Assembly: GCF_001274785.1 (NCBI RefSeq)
Contig: NZ_LHPI01000009.1
Coordinates: 1-64,000 of the forward strand
Direction of reading: 5' to 3'
Length of the DNA stretch: 64,000 nt
Source: Vibrio hepatarius
GTDB taxonomy: Bacteria; Pseudomonadota; Gammaproteobacteria; Enterobacterales; Vibrionaceae
Shown one piece after another: positions 1-9,277 of the stretch. The first letter of the stretch is position 1; each line of letters opens with the position of its first letter. A program made the translations under genes and the position numbers. Under the pieces are notes generated by a model. The model was not told the DNA's origin and searched no databases. It saw only the letters and a program-made list of their open reading frames with translations.

Positions 1-13
1 TAAGTTGCTTAAA

Positions 14-70
14 TCGAGCAAGAAGTTGCCCGCATGAGCAAGAATCCGCCCGAAGCAAGATCTCATTTTT
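14..70. repeat. 57-bp dispersed element, copy A
   Basis: This stretch is built from a roughly 20-bp unit repeated twice (GAGCAAGAA...GCCCG) and a tail GCAAGATCTCATTTTT. A second copy, matching at about 48 of 57 positions, lies at 49789-49845. It does not code for anything visible. Its function is unknown; it could be a small mobile or regulatory repeat of the genome. Confidence 0.7.
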
Positions 71-180
71 GCTTACGCTTGACTTAAGTAGTTGGAAGCA
101 ATGGGTAAGTTGAAGAGTACCGTGTGCGCATTTGCTTTAAGAGCAAATGAAAAAACGTCATTATGGCGCTAACCTACCGA

Positions 181-219
181 CAAAAGAAAACCCCACTAAG
201 CTTTCGCCTAGTGGGGTTT
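181..219 (-). terminator. Rho-independent terminator of the CsrB-like RNA
   Basis: A 9-bp G/C-rich stem (ACCCCACTA paired with TAGTGGGGT, extended by A/T pairs) is followed on the minus strand by TTTTCTTTTG. It lies at the end of the GGA-hairpin array. Confidence 0.85.
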
Positions 220-598
220 AATCTTTACTCGCAGCAATCCGGCTACTAATAGGTGCTCCCTGCATCTATTCCTTGATAGTACGCTGAATCCTTCAGCTCT
301 TTCCTTATCATCGCCTTCCTAGCGGTGTCCTTGGCAATCCAGCCCGTTAGCTATCCTCGCTAACTCTCATCGCTTTATCCTTAAGCGGTGTCCTTGCTTC
401 CATCATCCTGACGGATATTGCCTTAGTCCGTTAAGCGTCCATTGATTTTCCCTGTGTAACCATCCTAGTTACTAGCGTCCAGCCAATGTCCTTTGCTTTC
501 CATGCCAATTATTCATCCTGAATAATCGAATCTTCGTCCTGAAGATGACCAATCCTTGGGTCTTTCCTGTTCCGTGTCTGCTTCCTGCTGACAAATCC
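183..598 (-). ncRNA. CsrB-family regulatory RNA that sequesters CsrA
   Basis: Read on the minus strand, this stretch carries more than 20 GGA triplets in about 400 nt. Many sit in the loops of short perfect hairpins: ATTATTCA/TGAATAAT around 509-527, GTAAC/GTTAC around 457-473, GTTAGC/GCTAAC around 347-365 and CTGAA/TTCAG around 284-296. That is the signature of CsrB/CsrC RNAs, whose loop AGGA motifs bind and titrate the translational regulator CsrA (RsmA). The RNA ends in a strong Rho-independent terminator at 181-219. No credible protein is encoded on either strand. Vibrios carry several such RNAs, activated by the VarS/VarA two-component system; an imperfect TGTA-N9-TACA dyad lies upstream near 650-668 and could be an activator site. 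Which paralogue (B, C or D) this is cannot be told. The 5' end is approximate. Confidence 0.85.
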
Positions 599-619
599 AG
601 AATAGGATATTGACGATTT

Positions 620-999
620 TTCACAACGAGACTTTTGGCTAATCACCCTACCTATCACTGTACAGAAACGATACAAATTAATTATTTTCAATAAGTTAAA
701 CTCAATCACTGCCTATTGTCGCAGGCTTTAATTCTACCTATGCTTACGCGTTTGTGAGAGATCTCGCACAAGAGAGCGAGCAAATATGCCTAAATCTTCA
801 AATGACCACTTGTGACTTTATGTGACATCAATCACGCGACAACTATGAATCACACTGTATTCATTCGAGATAGATTGGTTTTTACTAGACGAACAGGGGT
901 TAAGTTAGGATATTATTACACGATCTCTATCACACTTAACCCGTATTCCTGCCTGACATAGCGAGAGGCACGAAACCAATTTCCTAGAGGAAAGACTGA
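620..999. other. Non-coding region between the CsrB-like RNA and the deaminase gene
   Basis: This stretch must hold the minus-strand promoter of the CsrB-like RNA and the plus-strand promoter of the deaminase gene. It is AT-rich and has no convincing ORF. A ribosome binding site (GAGGAAAG, about 987-994) precedes the deaminase start. No other element was recognised. Confidence 0.5.
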
Positions 1000-1452
1000 A
1001 TGATTTCTAAGTGGGCACAACGCTTTTACCAAATGGCTGAACTTGTTGGCTCTTGGAGTAAAGATCCATCAACACAAGTCGGCGCAGTTATCACCAAACA
1101 AAACCGTATTGTATCGGTTGGTTTTAATGGCTATCCACACGGCATTTCCGATAGTGCGATGACTGACGATAGAGAGATGAAGTACCTAAAAACCCTACAC
1201 GCAGAAGAGAACGCGATTCTATTTGCTAAGCGTGATTTAGACGGATGTGAAATTTGGGTAACTCATTTCCCTTGCCCAAACTGCGCGGCAAAAATCATTC
1301 AAACAGGTATTGCTGCTGTACATTGCCCTGAGCAAACCGATGACTTCCTTTCACGCTGGGAAGATAAGATCAAAGTCAGCCAGGAAATGTTCCTGCAAGC
1401 TGGCGTCAAAGTGAACTGGTTGCCTCTCGAAGAGCTAGAAAGCGACCTGTAA
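1000..1452 (+). CDS. dCMP/cytidine deaminase family protein (ComEB-like)
   Basis: A 150-residue zinc-dependent deaminase. The zinc site is visible: the HAE motif (His-Ala-Glu, near residue 67) supplies one ligand and the catalytic glutamate, and PCPNC (near residue 92) supplies the two cysteine ligands. The N-terminal [12 protein letters not shown] is typical of deoxycytidylate deaminases, which convert dCMP to dUMP for thymidylate synthesis. Length fits the family. The start is supported by GAGGAAAG just upstream. Its 3' end overlaps the convergent histidine kinase gene by 18 bp. The precise substrate (dCMP or another cytidine compound) is inferred from family only. Confidence 0.85.
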   Translation: MISKWAQRFYQMAELVGSWSKDPSTQVGAVITKQNRIVSVGFNGYPHGISDSAMTDDREMKYLKTLHAEENAILFAKRDLDGCEIWVTHFPCPNCAAKIIQTGIAAVHCPEQTDDFLSRWEDKIKVSQEMFLQAGVKVNWLPLEELESDL

Positions 1453-4068
1453 CCTTTCAAAGGTGTCAAAAAGCTGCTGCGACTTATATGGTTTAGGCAG
1501 GTAAGCGTCCATACCAACGTCAAAGCAGCTTTGAATTTCTTCCGGTAGCACACTTGCAGTTAAAGCAATGATAGGGACTCCCGGAAGATTATTTTCTTTT
1601 TCCCACGCTCTGATCTCTTTGGCTGCCGTCAAACCATCCATGATCGGCATCATACAGTCCATCAGAATTGCGCTGTATTTCTCACCAGACTTAATCAGTT
1701 CGACCGCCTCTAGTCCGTTACTTGCGATGCTAAATTCAATCCCGACTTTACTCAGAAAGAAACTCGCAATCTTCTGATTCATTAAGTTATCTTCCACGAT
1801 CAGCACTGTTTTTGAGCTATGTGCAGGTGAGCTCGCAGTTGCCCCACCTTCCTTTGTATGACGGATGGTGGCTCCCTGTTGGGCGTTGCGTAAGACAAAC
1901 TCAAACCTTTTACCCAGTAGTGGCAAAGTAACCTGAGAAGTAAGCAAAGCATCCAGATCGCCTTCCATATAAAGGTGATGTTGCATACCAACGATATCCG
2001 CGGTTGGGAAGTGCGCTCTAATATTGGCTAGGTTGCGCCGTGACTGTTTCTCTTTATATAGACAGTACATCACCAAATCGACGTCATCTTGCAAGCTCAA
2101 AATTCCATCGCTATCTTCACTCGCGATGACGTCCAAGCCCAAGCGCTGGCTTTCCTGCAATACTAATGGAGCGTGTGGCGCAGAATTCGTCACGAGTAAC
2201 GCCTTAAGTGGGTACTTACGTGGCTGTGGCATAACTTCTGGTAACGTGATTGGGATGGTCACGGTAAAACGGCTTCCTTCGCCTACGGTTGATTCCACCG
2301 ATATGCGCCCTTTCATCAACTCCAGTAATTGGCTACAAATTGTTAAACCTAAGCCTGTACCACCAAAGCGACGCGTAATGGTGCCATCTTCTTGAGTAAA
2401 TGGAGCAAAGATTTCTTTGAGCTTTTCATTGGCGATACCAACACCGTTGTCGTGTACCTCAACAGACAACATGTCACTTGGCTCGTTTCTCAATACAACA
2501 CGTACTTGACCATTCGGACTGAACTTAATCGCATTACTGAGCAAGTTCATTAAAATCTGTTTGAAGCGAAACTCATCAATCTCAACACAATCAGGTAAGT
2601 GTGGCGAAAACTCGACATTCAATTCAACTTCTAACTTCAAAGCGTGGCCATTAACCATATTTAGCGCATCGTAAATCAGTTCGCGCAAGTTAGAAGTGTG
2701 GGGAGATAACGCCAAGTTACCCGACTCAATTTTAGATAGGTCTAGAATGTCATTAATCAGCACTAAGAGCGCCTGAGACGAAGCATCAATATCTTTTAAG
2801 ATTTCTTTCTGGCTGGTGTTGAGTCGACTGTCTGACAAGATCTCACTCATGCCGATGATTCCGTTGAGTGGCGTTCGAATCTCATGAGACATATTGGCAA
2901 GAAACACGCTTTTTGCTTGGTTAGCGGCTTCCGCATTTTCTTTCGCCTCGACCAACTCGTGCTCATATGCCCTTTGCTTGGCAATGGTGTAGTTAAGCTC
3001 ATTGGCAAACTTCGCAAACTCATCTCGGCCATCGATAGGGATCAATTCAGCCGAACCTTGATCGCGCATGTTCCCCATAACCGAAAGAATCTTTGAGAGT
3101 TTTGAGTTGATTCTGTAGAGCGTGCTTGCTCCCCAAGCAAACATAAGCACTAGCAAAGCGATGGCCGCGCCAACAACCAACCATAACTGCTGCTGATCTT
3201 GTTTGATCGCAATGTCCAATTCGTTTTGGAGCTGATTAGAAAGCGACAGCAGTTGTTTCTCTACTAATAAGTTGCGGCTCTCAATAATGCCTACTGATTC
3301 TTGGATCTCTTCCGCGGTCGGCAAGTTGTGAAGAATCTGCTCTTTCACCGCAACACCTTGCCTGAAATCACTGCTCGTAAAAATCTTAAGCAACGCAGCG
3401 CTCTGTTCGTGCAAACCGACATTGTTCAGAAACTTGTCGATGAAAAACTGTTGCCGTTCACTGACGCGAAAATAAGCAGGCGCGTAACCTTGATAAGCCC
3501 AATCAGTGGTATGGATCTCCTTGGCGATCCATGCTTCTTTTTCCATCCAGAAATAGAGCCAACTGAGATCACTGATAATGATGTCCAGTCGGTGAACTCG
3601 AACGCTGGAATCATGGCTTTCGGTCGACAAGATGCTGGCATACAAATCATACAACAAGCGATAAAGCGGTCGTCCCATCGCGATACTTTCCTCTTGCGAG
3701 CTGCCTTCTAGTTTCACGAGCATTTGCTTGAGATCGTAAATATAACCAGTAATCGTTGGTGAGAACTGATGAGCTTTATCAACGCTACTAAAAGGAATTT
3801 GGCTCAACTCATCAAGCTTCGACTGCGCAATCTGCAATGATGGACTAGATGGCTCACCCAGCAAGCGTTCACCCAACGCGGTATAAAGATGCTGAGAAAA
3901 CTGAGTTAATAATCGGATCGAGTGATTTTTCTCACTGACTAACTGGTAGTTATCAAGACGAGTTTGGGTTTGCTTCACGAGATTTGTACTCAACAAGACA
4001 ATGACTATAGTTGGCAGCAAACACAGTATTAGTAGTCGACTTTTTATAGACATTCTCGTCAAAAGCAT
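1435..4068 (-). CDS. Hybrid sensor histidine kinase with C-terminal receiver
   Basis: An 877-residue inner-membrane sensor kinase. Residues 10-29 form the first membrane segment, followed by a roughly 265-residue mostly helical periplasmic sensor region and a second membrane segment near 294-316. A HAMP-like linker and coiled coil lead to the HisKA domain (HEIRTPLNG, phospho-accepting His395). The ATPase domain has an N box near 512, DNGVGI near 540 and the GTGLGL box near 570. Residues 617-740 look like a receiver fold that lacks an obvious phospho-acceptor. The true receiver starts near 753 with Asp804 (LMDCMMP). No cognate regulator lies beside it, so output probably passes through an Hpt protein elsewhere. 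The periplasmic ligand is unknown. Confidence 0.9.
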   Translation of the reverse strand: MLLTRMSIKSRLLILCLLPTIVIVLLSTNLVKQTQTRLDNYQLVSEKNHSIRLLTQFSQHLYTALGERLLGEPSSPSLQIAQSKLDELSQIPFSSVDKAHQFSPTITGYIYDLKQMLVKLEGSSQEESIAMGRPLYRLLYDLYASILSTESHDSSVRVHRLDIIISDLSWLYFWMEKEAWIAKEIHTTDWAYQGYAPAYFRVSERQQFFIDKFLNNVGLHEQSAALLKIFTSSDFRQGVAVKEQILHNLPTAEEIQESVGIIESRNLLVEKQLLSLSNQLQNELDIAIKQDQQQLWLVVGAAIALLVLMFAWGASTLYRINSKLSKILSVMGNMRDQGSAELIPIDGRDEFAKFANELNYTIAKQRAYEHELVEAKENAEAANQAKSVFLANMSHEIRTPLNGIIGMSEILSDSRLNTSQKEILKDIDASSQALLVLINDILDLSKIESGNLALSPHTSNLRELIYDALNMVNGHALKLEVELNVEFSPHLPDCVEIDEFRFKQILMNLLSNAIKFSPNGQVRVVLRNEPSDMLSVEVHDNGVGIANEKLKEIFAPFTQEDGTITRRFGGTGLGLTICSQLLELMKGRISVESTVGEGSRFTVTIPITLPEVMPQPRKYPLKALLVTNSAPHAPLVLQESQRLGLDVIASEDSDGILSLQDDVDLVMYCLYKEKQSRRNLANIRAHFPTADIVGMQHHLYMEGDLDALLTSQVTLPLLGKRFEFVLRNAQQGATIRHTKEGGATASSPAHSSKTVLIVEDNLMNQKIASFFLSKVGIEFSIASNGLEAVELIKSGEKYSAILMDCMMPIMDGLTAAKEIRAWEKENNLPGVPIIALTASVLPEEIQSCFDVGMDAYLPKPYKSQQLFDTFERLQVAF

Positions 4069-4833
4069 TTGAGTTCATTCCTTTGAATCAAATTTGTTAC
4101 CAGCCGCTAAGTCTAGATGAACTTTCGGGACACAGTATTAATGGCACGTTTACTCATACATAGACATTAGTCGCCCTTTACAACTATTGACAATATTTGC
4201 ACCAGCAAAAACATAAAATATGTGACGATCAATTACCCTAGGGTTTGAAACTTAGGTTCAATAACAGCAAATTAACATTAACTTTAGTGTGGTTAATAAG
4301 AAGAAACTCAATACTCGGGATGTTTAAAATGCGGATTTTTGTCGCACTTTGATTGTTAATAATCGATAACTCGTGTCAAAAATCGTTCAAGTGCGCCAAA
4401 AATTAAGAAAGAGACTGTCACATATGCAAACTAAAATTACATAAACTTAAGTTTCATTGATTCTAGGCAGGATAACACCACTTCTTGTTTACGCTTTAAG
4501 TGTATAAGAGAACTTAGATCACAATTTAATTAGCGTATAGATCATATGTTTCATTAACTCATGATGTCTGAGTATTTTTTCTCGCGAAATAACCAGCGTA
4601 GATTTGTAAAGTCAATAGGATAAACACCTAAGAAGATATGGCCAAATTTGCTGTTTAATTGGGTTATTACAGTAAATTACCCTGATATTATTTTTACTAG
4701 CAGAATAAGGTGTTAGGCCTTACAATCCTGCCGCATAAAAATTACAAAAATAATACACAGTTTTAATCTCTATCTGGCTTCCCCTACAAAGCGATTTAGA
4801 GTCTGTCCCCCATAGCGAAAGGTCCAAACGAAA
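4069..4833. other. 765-bp divergent intergenic region
   Basis: This AT-rich gap separates the minus-strand sensor kinase from the plus-strand GAPDH gene. It is unusually long for this genome. I see no ORF with a credible start and no strong terminator. Short TGTGAC and TGTCACA half-sites near 4220 and 4417 could belong to CRP-type sites but lack clear second halves. It probably holds both promoters and perhaps a long GAPDH leader. Confidence 0.4.
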
Positions 4834-6270
4834 ATGAGTCCAGAGAAACATCTTCTAGACTGGCAAAAGAGCCAAACGATTGCGGAAACTATCTCCCCTC
4901 TACTTGGTCAACTTTACCGTCAAAAAGGCGTAGAAGTTTTACTTTTCGGTAAAACACTAGTGAACGCGGCAACGATCGACATCATCAAAACTCATCGTCT
5001 AGCGCGTCGCTACACAGGCACTCCTCTCTCTCCAGAGCAAACTTTACCTCTGATTAAAGCCCTGTCTGAAATGGAACTTTCACCATGTCGTATCGACGTT
5101 GGTCAACTTGCACACGAGTTTTGGCAAGGTCGCGACGACGAGCACGGCGTTAAAGACTTCTTGCACACTTCTTTACTAGGTGCAATGAACGGTCAAACGG
5201 TTTCTGAACCACGTGATGTTGTTCTGTACGGTTTCGGTCGTATCGGTCGTTTGTTGACTCGTCTTCTTGTTGAGAAAAACGGCCCAGGCTACCCACTACG
5301 TCTTCGTGCTGTTGTTGTACGCGGCGGCAAAAAGGGTGACCTAGAAAAACGCGCAAGCCTACTACGTCGTGACTCTGTTCACGGTCAGTTCAACGGCAGC
5401 ATCATCGTAGACGAAGAGCGTAAAGCAATCATCGCTAACGGTAACTACATCCAGTTCATCTACGCGAACAAACCAGAAGAAGTGGATTACACTAGCTTCG
5501 GTATCAACAACGCACTGATCGTTGATAACACTGGCGTATGGCGTGATGCAGATGGCCTAAGCCAACACCTAGCGTGTAAAGGTGCTGAGAAAGTACTACT
5601 GACAGCTCCTGGTAAAGGCGACATCAAAAACGTCGTATTCGGCGTTAACGAAAGCGTCATCAAGCCTGAAGATACTATTATCTCCGCGGCAAGCTGCACG
5701 ACGAACGCTATCACACCAATTCTGAAAGCAATGAACGACAAGTTTGGTGTTATCTCTGGTCATATCGAAACAGTTCACTCGTTCACCAACGACCAAAACC
5801 TGATCGATAACTTCCACTCTGGTGAACGCCGCGGACGCAGTGCTTCACTGAACATGGTATTGACAGAAACTGGCGCAGCGAAAGCCGTCGCGAAAGCACT
5901 ACCTGAGCTAGCGGGCAAACTAACGGGCAACGCAATTCGCGTACCAACGCCAAACGTCTCAATGGCGATCGCTAACTTGAACCTTGAGAAAGGCACAAAC
6001 AAAGACGAGCTGAACGCATACCTACGTGAAATGGCGATTGCTTCAGAGCTTTCTGCACAAATCGACTACACTGAATCAACTGAAATTGTATCGACTGACC
6101 TAGTTGGTTCTCGTTTCGCTGGTGTTGTTGATGGCGCGGCAACTATCGCACAAGACAACCGTTGCGTGCTGTACATCTGGTACGACAACGAGTTTGGTTA
6201 CAGCTGTCAAGTTGTTCACTGTATGGAACAAATGATGGGCGTACGTTACAAAACTTACCCAACTAAGTAA
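4834..6270 (+). CDS. Glyceraldehyde-3-phosphate dehydrogenase, long form with N-terminal extension
   Basis: A 478-residue protein whose residues about 128-470 are a complete GAPDH: nucleotide-binding GFGRIGR (133-139), catalytic ASCTTN with Cys288, His315, and a conserved C-terminal WYDNEFGYS. It should interconvert glyceraldehyde-3-phosphate and 1,3-bisphosphoglycerate. The first 125 or so residues are extra compared with classical 330-residue GAPDH and include a helical segment of unknown role; such about 480-residue forms are known in gamma-proteobacteria as a second GAPDH. The gene stands alone with a strongly adapted codon pattern, suggesting high expression. Whether it works in the glycolytic or gluconeogenic direction, and its cofactor preference, cannot be read here. 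Confidence 0.9.
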   Translation: MSPEKHLLDWQKSQTIAETISPLLGQLYRQKGVEVLLFGKTLVNAATIDIIKTHRLARRYTGTPLSPEQTLPLIKALSEMELSPCRIDVGQLAHEFWQGRDDEHGVKDFLHTSLLGAMNGQTVSEPRDVVLYGFGRIGRLLTRLLVEKNGPGYPLRLRAVVVRGGKKGDLEKRASLLRRDSVHGQFNGSIIVDEERKAIIANGNYIQFIYANKPEEVDYTSFGINNALIVDNTGVWRDADGLSQHLACKGAEKVLLTAPGKGDIKNVVFGVNESVIKPEDTIISAASCTTNAITPILKAMNDKFGVISGHIETVHSFTNDQNLIDNFHSGERRGRSASLNMVLTETGAAKAVAKALPELAGKLTGNAIRVPTPNVSMAIANLNLEKGTNKDELNAYLREMAIASELSAQIDYTESTEIVSTDLVGSRFAGVVDGAATIAQDNRCVLYIWYDNEFGYSCQVVHCMEQMMGVRYKTYPTK

Positions 6271-6283
6271 CCAACCGAATAAA

Positions 6284-6305
6284 GCTCCCAGTTTGCGCTG
6301 GGAGC
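6284..6305 (+). terminator. Hairpin after the GAPDH gene
   Basis: A perfect 8-bp stem (GCTCCCAG/CTGGGAGC, loop TTTGCG) 14 bp after the GAPDH stop codon. It has no long T-run, so it may be a weak terminator or a 3'-end stabiliser. Confidence 0.5.
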
Positions 6306-6440
6306 AAACCTCCACAACACCTATAATAATCCCCCAATTATTTGCCGCTTTTACTGGCTGAAAGTGGCTTTTTTTATTCCATTCATCTTTTGTTCATTTA
6401 CCCATCGTTAAGCTGAAAGCACGATTAAGAGGTAACGAAT

Positions 6441-6647
6441 ATGAACAGAATCCTATCCAGCATCGCGCTACTATTTATTGGCTTCTTCACACTACTATTC
6501 AGTCTCGTTTTAGCGATCCCGTTGACGATCCTTGCACTTGTCACTGGTAAACGAATACAGAATGCGATTAAAGTGAACAGCTCAGCTTTCAAACAACGTT
6601 CTCAAAGTAATGTTTTTGAAGGAGAATACGAAGAAGTGTCAAAGTAA
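6441..6647 (+). CDS. Small membrane protein of unknown function
   Basis: A 68-residue protein with one long or two closely packed hydrophobic segments (residues 4-38), then a basic stretch and an acidic C-terminus (EGEYEEVSK). AGAGGTAACG lies just upstream of the start. It is 19 bp upstream of the lipoprotein hydrolase gene and probably co-transcribed with it. I do not recognise a family. Confidence 0.65.
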   Translation: MNRILSSIALLFIGFFTLLFSLVLAIPLTILALVTGKRIQNAIKVNSSAFKQRSQSNVFEGEYEEVSK

Positions 6648-6666
6648 AGGATTCGCTTAGCTCATC

Positions 6667-7833
6667 GTGAAAACAATATCGTCTCTACTGGCCGTCACGG
6701 CCAGTTTGCTATTATTTAGCGGCTGCTCGGCAGATATCGAAGCCCCTGAATATAACAAAGCAGAAACACTACCCAGTTACACGCAAACCAGTTTTGCTCA
6801 ATACATCGAAGACACGCGAGAGTGGCTTGAGCAAAATCGCCTGTTTATTACCGATGACCAGCAATCAGAGCTGTCGTTGGTGCTACCAAGAGAATACGTC
6901 CCTACTAAACCTAACGGTCAAGGTGTGTTGCTCGTCCATGGTTTAGGGGACTCTCCTTATTCCTTTGTCGACATTGCTACTCACCTTGCTGATCAAGGCT
7001 ATTTGGTACGCACGATTCTTCTTCCCGGCCATGCGAGCAAGGTAGGAGATTTACAACTTCCGACACTTGAAGATTGGCAGGGCGTGGTCAAACACCACAT
7101 TAAACTGCTCCAGCAAGACACTGATTCAATTTGGGTTGGCGGCTATTCGACCGGCGCAAACCTCGTCACTTCAGAAGCACTTAACGATGATTCGATTAAC
7201 GGGTTACTGCTGTTCTCACCAGCCCTATTACCAAACTCAGGGGCGGTAAAATTTGCGGGTATTGCCAGTTACTTCTTTACCTGGGCTGACCAAGACCCAG
7301 AAAATAATCCACTACGCTACAACTCCTTACCAATGAGCGCGGCAGCGGTTTATTACGAAACCTCAGCCATTGTCCGGGACCAACTTGATGGCGTTAGCTA
7401 CAATAAGCCCGTATTTATGCTGATGAGTGAAGGAGATAAAGTCATCAGCACTCAGTACGCAATTGATGTGTTCAGCAAGCAAATGCCAAACCCAAACAAT
7501 CATATTGTCTGGCAGGGCGAAGTTGATTTGCTCGAACCGCGTTCCAGTCGATTCTCGATGAAGCGCGACGATCTCCGCATCTCCAATGGCTCGCACATGG
7601 GACTACTCTTTTCTCCCAACAATTCTTATTACGGAGTGAACGGGAGCAACGTCATTTGTAGCAATGGTCAAGGCGAGCAAGCGGAGCCGTTATGCCTACA
7701 GGGCTCCTCACCACTGTGGTATTCCGCGTGGGGGTACCGTGAAGAAGGCAAACTGCACGCTCGCTTAACCTACAATCCTTACTTTAAGCAAAGTATGGCG
7801 ATAATGGACAAAGTCATGTCCTCATCTCTATAG
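6667..7833 (+). CDS. Predicted lipoprotein alpha/beta hydrolase
   Basis: A 388-residue serine hydrolase anchored as a lipoprotein: the N-terminus has a signal sequence ending in a lipobox LFSGC with Cys20. The oxyanion-hole motif HGLGDS (91-96) and the nucleophile elbow GYSTG (Ser161) are clear, and a histidine in SHMG near residue 314 is a candidate catalytic base. The start codon is GTG, preceded by AAAGGA. It probably acts as a periplasm-facing esterase or carboxylesterase; the substrate is unknown. It follows the small membrane protein gene closely and ends before a strong terminator. Confidence 0.8.
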   Translation: MKTISSLLAVTASLLLFSGCSADIEAPEYNKAETLPSYTQTSFAQYIEDTREWLEQNRLFITDDQQSELSLVLPREYVPTKPNGQGVLLVHGLGDSPYSFVDIATHLADQGYLVRTILLPGHASKVGDLQLPTLEDWQGVVKHHIKLLQQDTDSIWVGGYSTGANLVTSEALNDDSINGLLLFSPALLPNSGAVKFAGIASYFFTWADQDPENNPLRYNSLPMSAAAVYYETSAIVRDQLDGVSYNKPVFMLMSEGDKVISTQYAIDVFSKQMPNPNNHIVWQGEVDLLEPRSSRFSMKRDDLRISNGSHMGLLFSPNNSYYGVNGSNVICSNGQGEQAEPLCLQGSSPLWYSAWGYREEGKLHARLTYNPYFKQSMAIMDKVMSSSL

Positions 7834-7854
7834 AGCTTGTCTCTTATTCTAATA

Positions 7855-7878
7855 GCCTGCGTTAATGCAGGCTTTTTA
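7855..7878 (+). terminator. Rho-independent terminator after the lipoprotein hydrolase gene
   Basis: GCCTGC/GCAGGC stem with a 6-nt loop followed by TTTTTATT. Confidence 0.85.
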
Positions 7879-8016
7879 TTTACGCTTTGTCGAACGTGGA
7901 AAGCCTCACCATCAGATATTACCAAGCGAAATCTAAGCCTAAAGTCTAATAGATGTTGCAGAATGATAACGGGTTTGTTATTAACAAATAAACCTATAAC
8001 AATACAGGATTGACAG

Positions 8017-8502
8017 ATGAGCACTGGTCAACGCAGCACAACACTACGGTTTCTAGCTGAACCCGGAGATGTAAATTTCGGCGGTAAAGTCCACGGTGGC
8101 GCCGTAATGAAATGGATCGACTTAGCCGCCTACGCTAACGCGGCAGGATGGAGCGGAAAATATTGCATTACCGCTTACGCGGGCGGTATCCGATTCGTTC
8201 AACCGATTCACGTCGGTAACCTCGTTGAAGTCAGCGCTAAAGTGATTTACACGGGTAAAACGTCCATGCACATCGCTATCGATGTACAAGCCAGCGATCC
8301 AAAAGAACTCAAGAACCGACTTACCACCCATTGTATCGTCATCATGGTTGCCGTTGATGAAAATGGTAAGCCAACGTCAGTGCCAGAGTGGGTCCCACAG
8401 ACACCAGAAGATATCGAGCTGCGTGACTCCGCGGTACGCTTAATGAACATGCGTAAACAGATCGGTGACGAAATGGAAGCGCACGTCAAATACCTAAAAT
8501 AG
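8017..8502 (+). CDS. Acyl-CoA thioesterase, hot-dog fold (YciA/BFIT-like)
   Basis: A 161-residue protein of the hot-dog thioesterase superfamily. It has the family pattern NFGGKVHGGAVMKWID (about residues 16-31), where the aspartate and neighbouring glycines form the active-site region, followed by VRFVQPIHVG-like beta strands. It should hydrolyse acyl-CoA to free fatty acid and CoA in the cytoplasm. A ribosome site AGGA lies 8 bp before the ATG, and a terminator follows. Chain-length preference cannot be predicted. Confidence 0.85.
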   Translation: MSTGQRSTTLRFLAEPGDVNFGGKVHGGAVMKWIDLAAYANAAGWSGKYCITAYAGGIRFVQPIHVGNLVEVSAKVIYTGKTSMHIAIDVQASDPKELKNRLTTHCIVIMVAVDENGKPTSVPEWVPQTPEDIELRDSAVRLMNMRKQIGDEMEAHVKYLK

Positions 8503-8513
8503 CCTCCTAGCCG

Positions 8514-8540
8514 AAAAAAGAGACGCCAAGTCTCTTTTTT
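8514..8540 (+). terminator. Rho-independent terminator after the thioesterase gene
   Basis: AAAAAAGAGAC paired with GTCTCTTTTTT around a short loop, ending in a T-run. The A-run before it makes it potentially bidirectional. Confidence 0.8.
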
Positions 8541-8618
8541 CATCTCTGTATTGTCATCATTCCTTCATCTTGATTTGCTTTAATCCGCAAGCATCCAGAA
8601 TTGTATGAAGGAATATCA

Positions 8619-8864
8619 GTGAACGTAACAGGCATTACATTGAGTGAAGAAACATTGTCGAACCCGAAAGCGGTCGAATATCAATGGGTCAGAACGATGT
8701 ATGTAGAAGGTTATTGCGACGACGACATTAACCAATATATAAGAAAGTGCTTTGGTGGTGATGACATCTTTGCCAATCTATTCCGTAAAGTCGCATTATC
8801 ACAAGAGAGTATTTTTGTACTACTCCAATACGCAGGTTGTGCTCCTTCTAATCGCGAATTTTGA
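8619..8864 (+). CDS. Small protein of unknown function
   Basis: An 81-residue, acidic, soluble protein starting at a GTG preceded by TGAAGGA at good spacing; an in-frame TTG at 8601 lacks such a site. It contains two cysteines near the middle (EGYCDDD, RKCFGG) and one near the C-terminus. I do not recognise the family. It stands alone between two intergenic gaps. Confidence 0.6.
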   Translation: MNVTGITLSEETLSNPKAVEYQWVRTMYVEGYCDDDINQYIRKCFGGDDIFANLFRKVALSQESIFVLLQYAGCAPSNREF

Positions 8865-9090
8865 TTCACCCAATCTATTTTATGCACTGAAAACTTAACT
8901 GTAAGTTATCGATTTAATTACAGTTATATCGCCACTCTCTCGCCTATCAGAAAATAATCATAATTCAGTCAACAAATTGCTGAATGCAATACTGTTATTA
9001 CATTTTCCTATGCGTTGTCGATCGCATGCCCTACTTGTTGAAATCATTCGGATGTAAAACACCGATATAATCCCCTGCAGCAGAAAACAA

Positions 9091-9115
9091 AAAACCCGAG
9101 CAATGCTCGGGTTTT
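9091..9115 (-). terminator. Strong terminator downstream of malG
   Basis: CCCGAGC/GCTCGGG stem with loop AAT, flanked by A/T pairs. On the minus strand it is followed by TTTTTTGTTTTC, so it best serves the mal operon. Confidence 0.8.
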
Positions 9116-9244
9116 GGTTACAAAAACTGTTAGTAGTAATTTAGTAAGGAATCTAGCTAACAGCCAGCTATGCGTAACGCCAGTTATGCACTCTTCTTAA
9201 CTGATCGGCGGCCAAACCAAAATTGTTAAGCGGAGATACAAAAT

Positions 9245-9265
9245 GGGCGACCCTAGCGGTCGCCC
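9245..9265 (-). terminator. Hairpin just after malG
   Basis: A perfect 8-bp stem GGGCGACC/GGTCGCCC with loop CTAGC, 12 bp beyond the malG stop. The following ATTTTG is only weakly U-rich, so it may protect the mRNA 3' end rather than terminate fully. Confidence 0.6.
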
Positions 9266-9277
9266 TTATCGTTCTTA

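Larger units (their letters stand above)
8865..9277. other. Intergenic region downstream of malG
   Basis: The first 220 bp are AT-rich without recognised features. The remainder holds two hairpins facing the end of malG on the minus strand (9245-9265 and 9091-9115), with about 130 bp between them. A processed 3'-end RNA could lie between the two hairpins, but nothing in the sequence proves it. Confidence 0.4.

Noticed and set aside
14..70. Short direct repeats resembling a CRISPR array
   Set aside because: Units are degenerate, contiguous and only two or three in number, with no unique spacers and no cas genes.
509..709. A 66-codon minus-strand ORF at the start of the window
   Set aside because: It runs through the GGA-hairpin array of the CsrB-like RNA and has no ribosome site or recognisable protein features.
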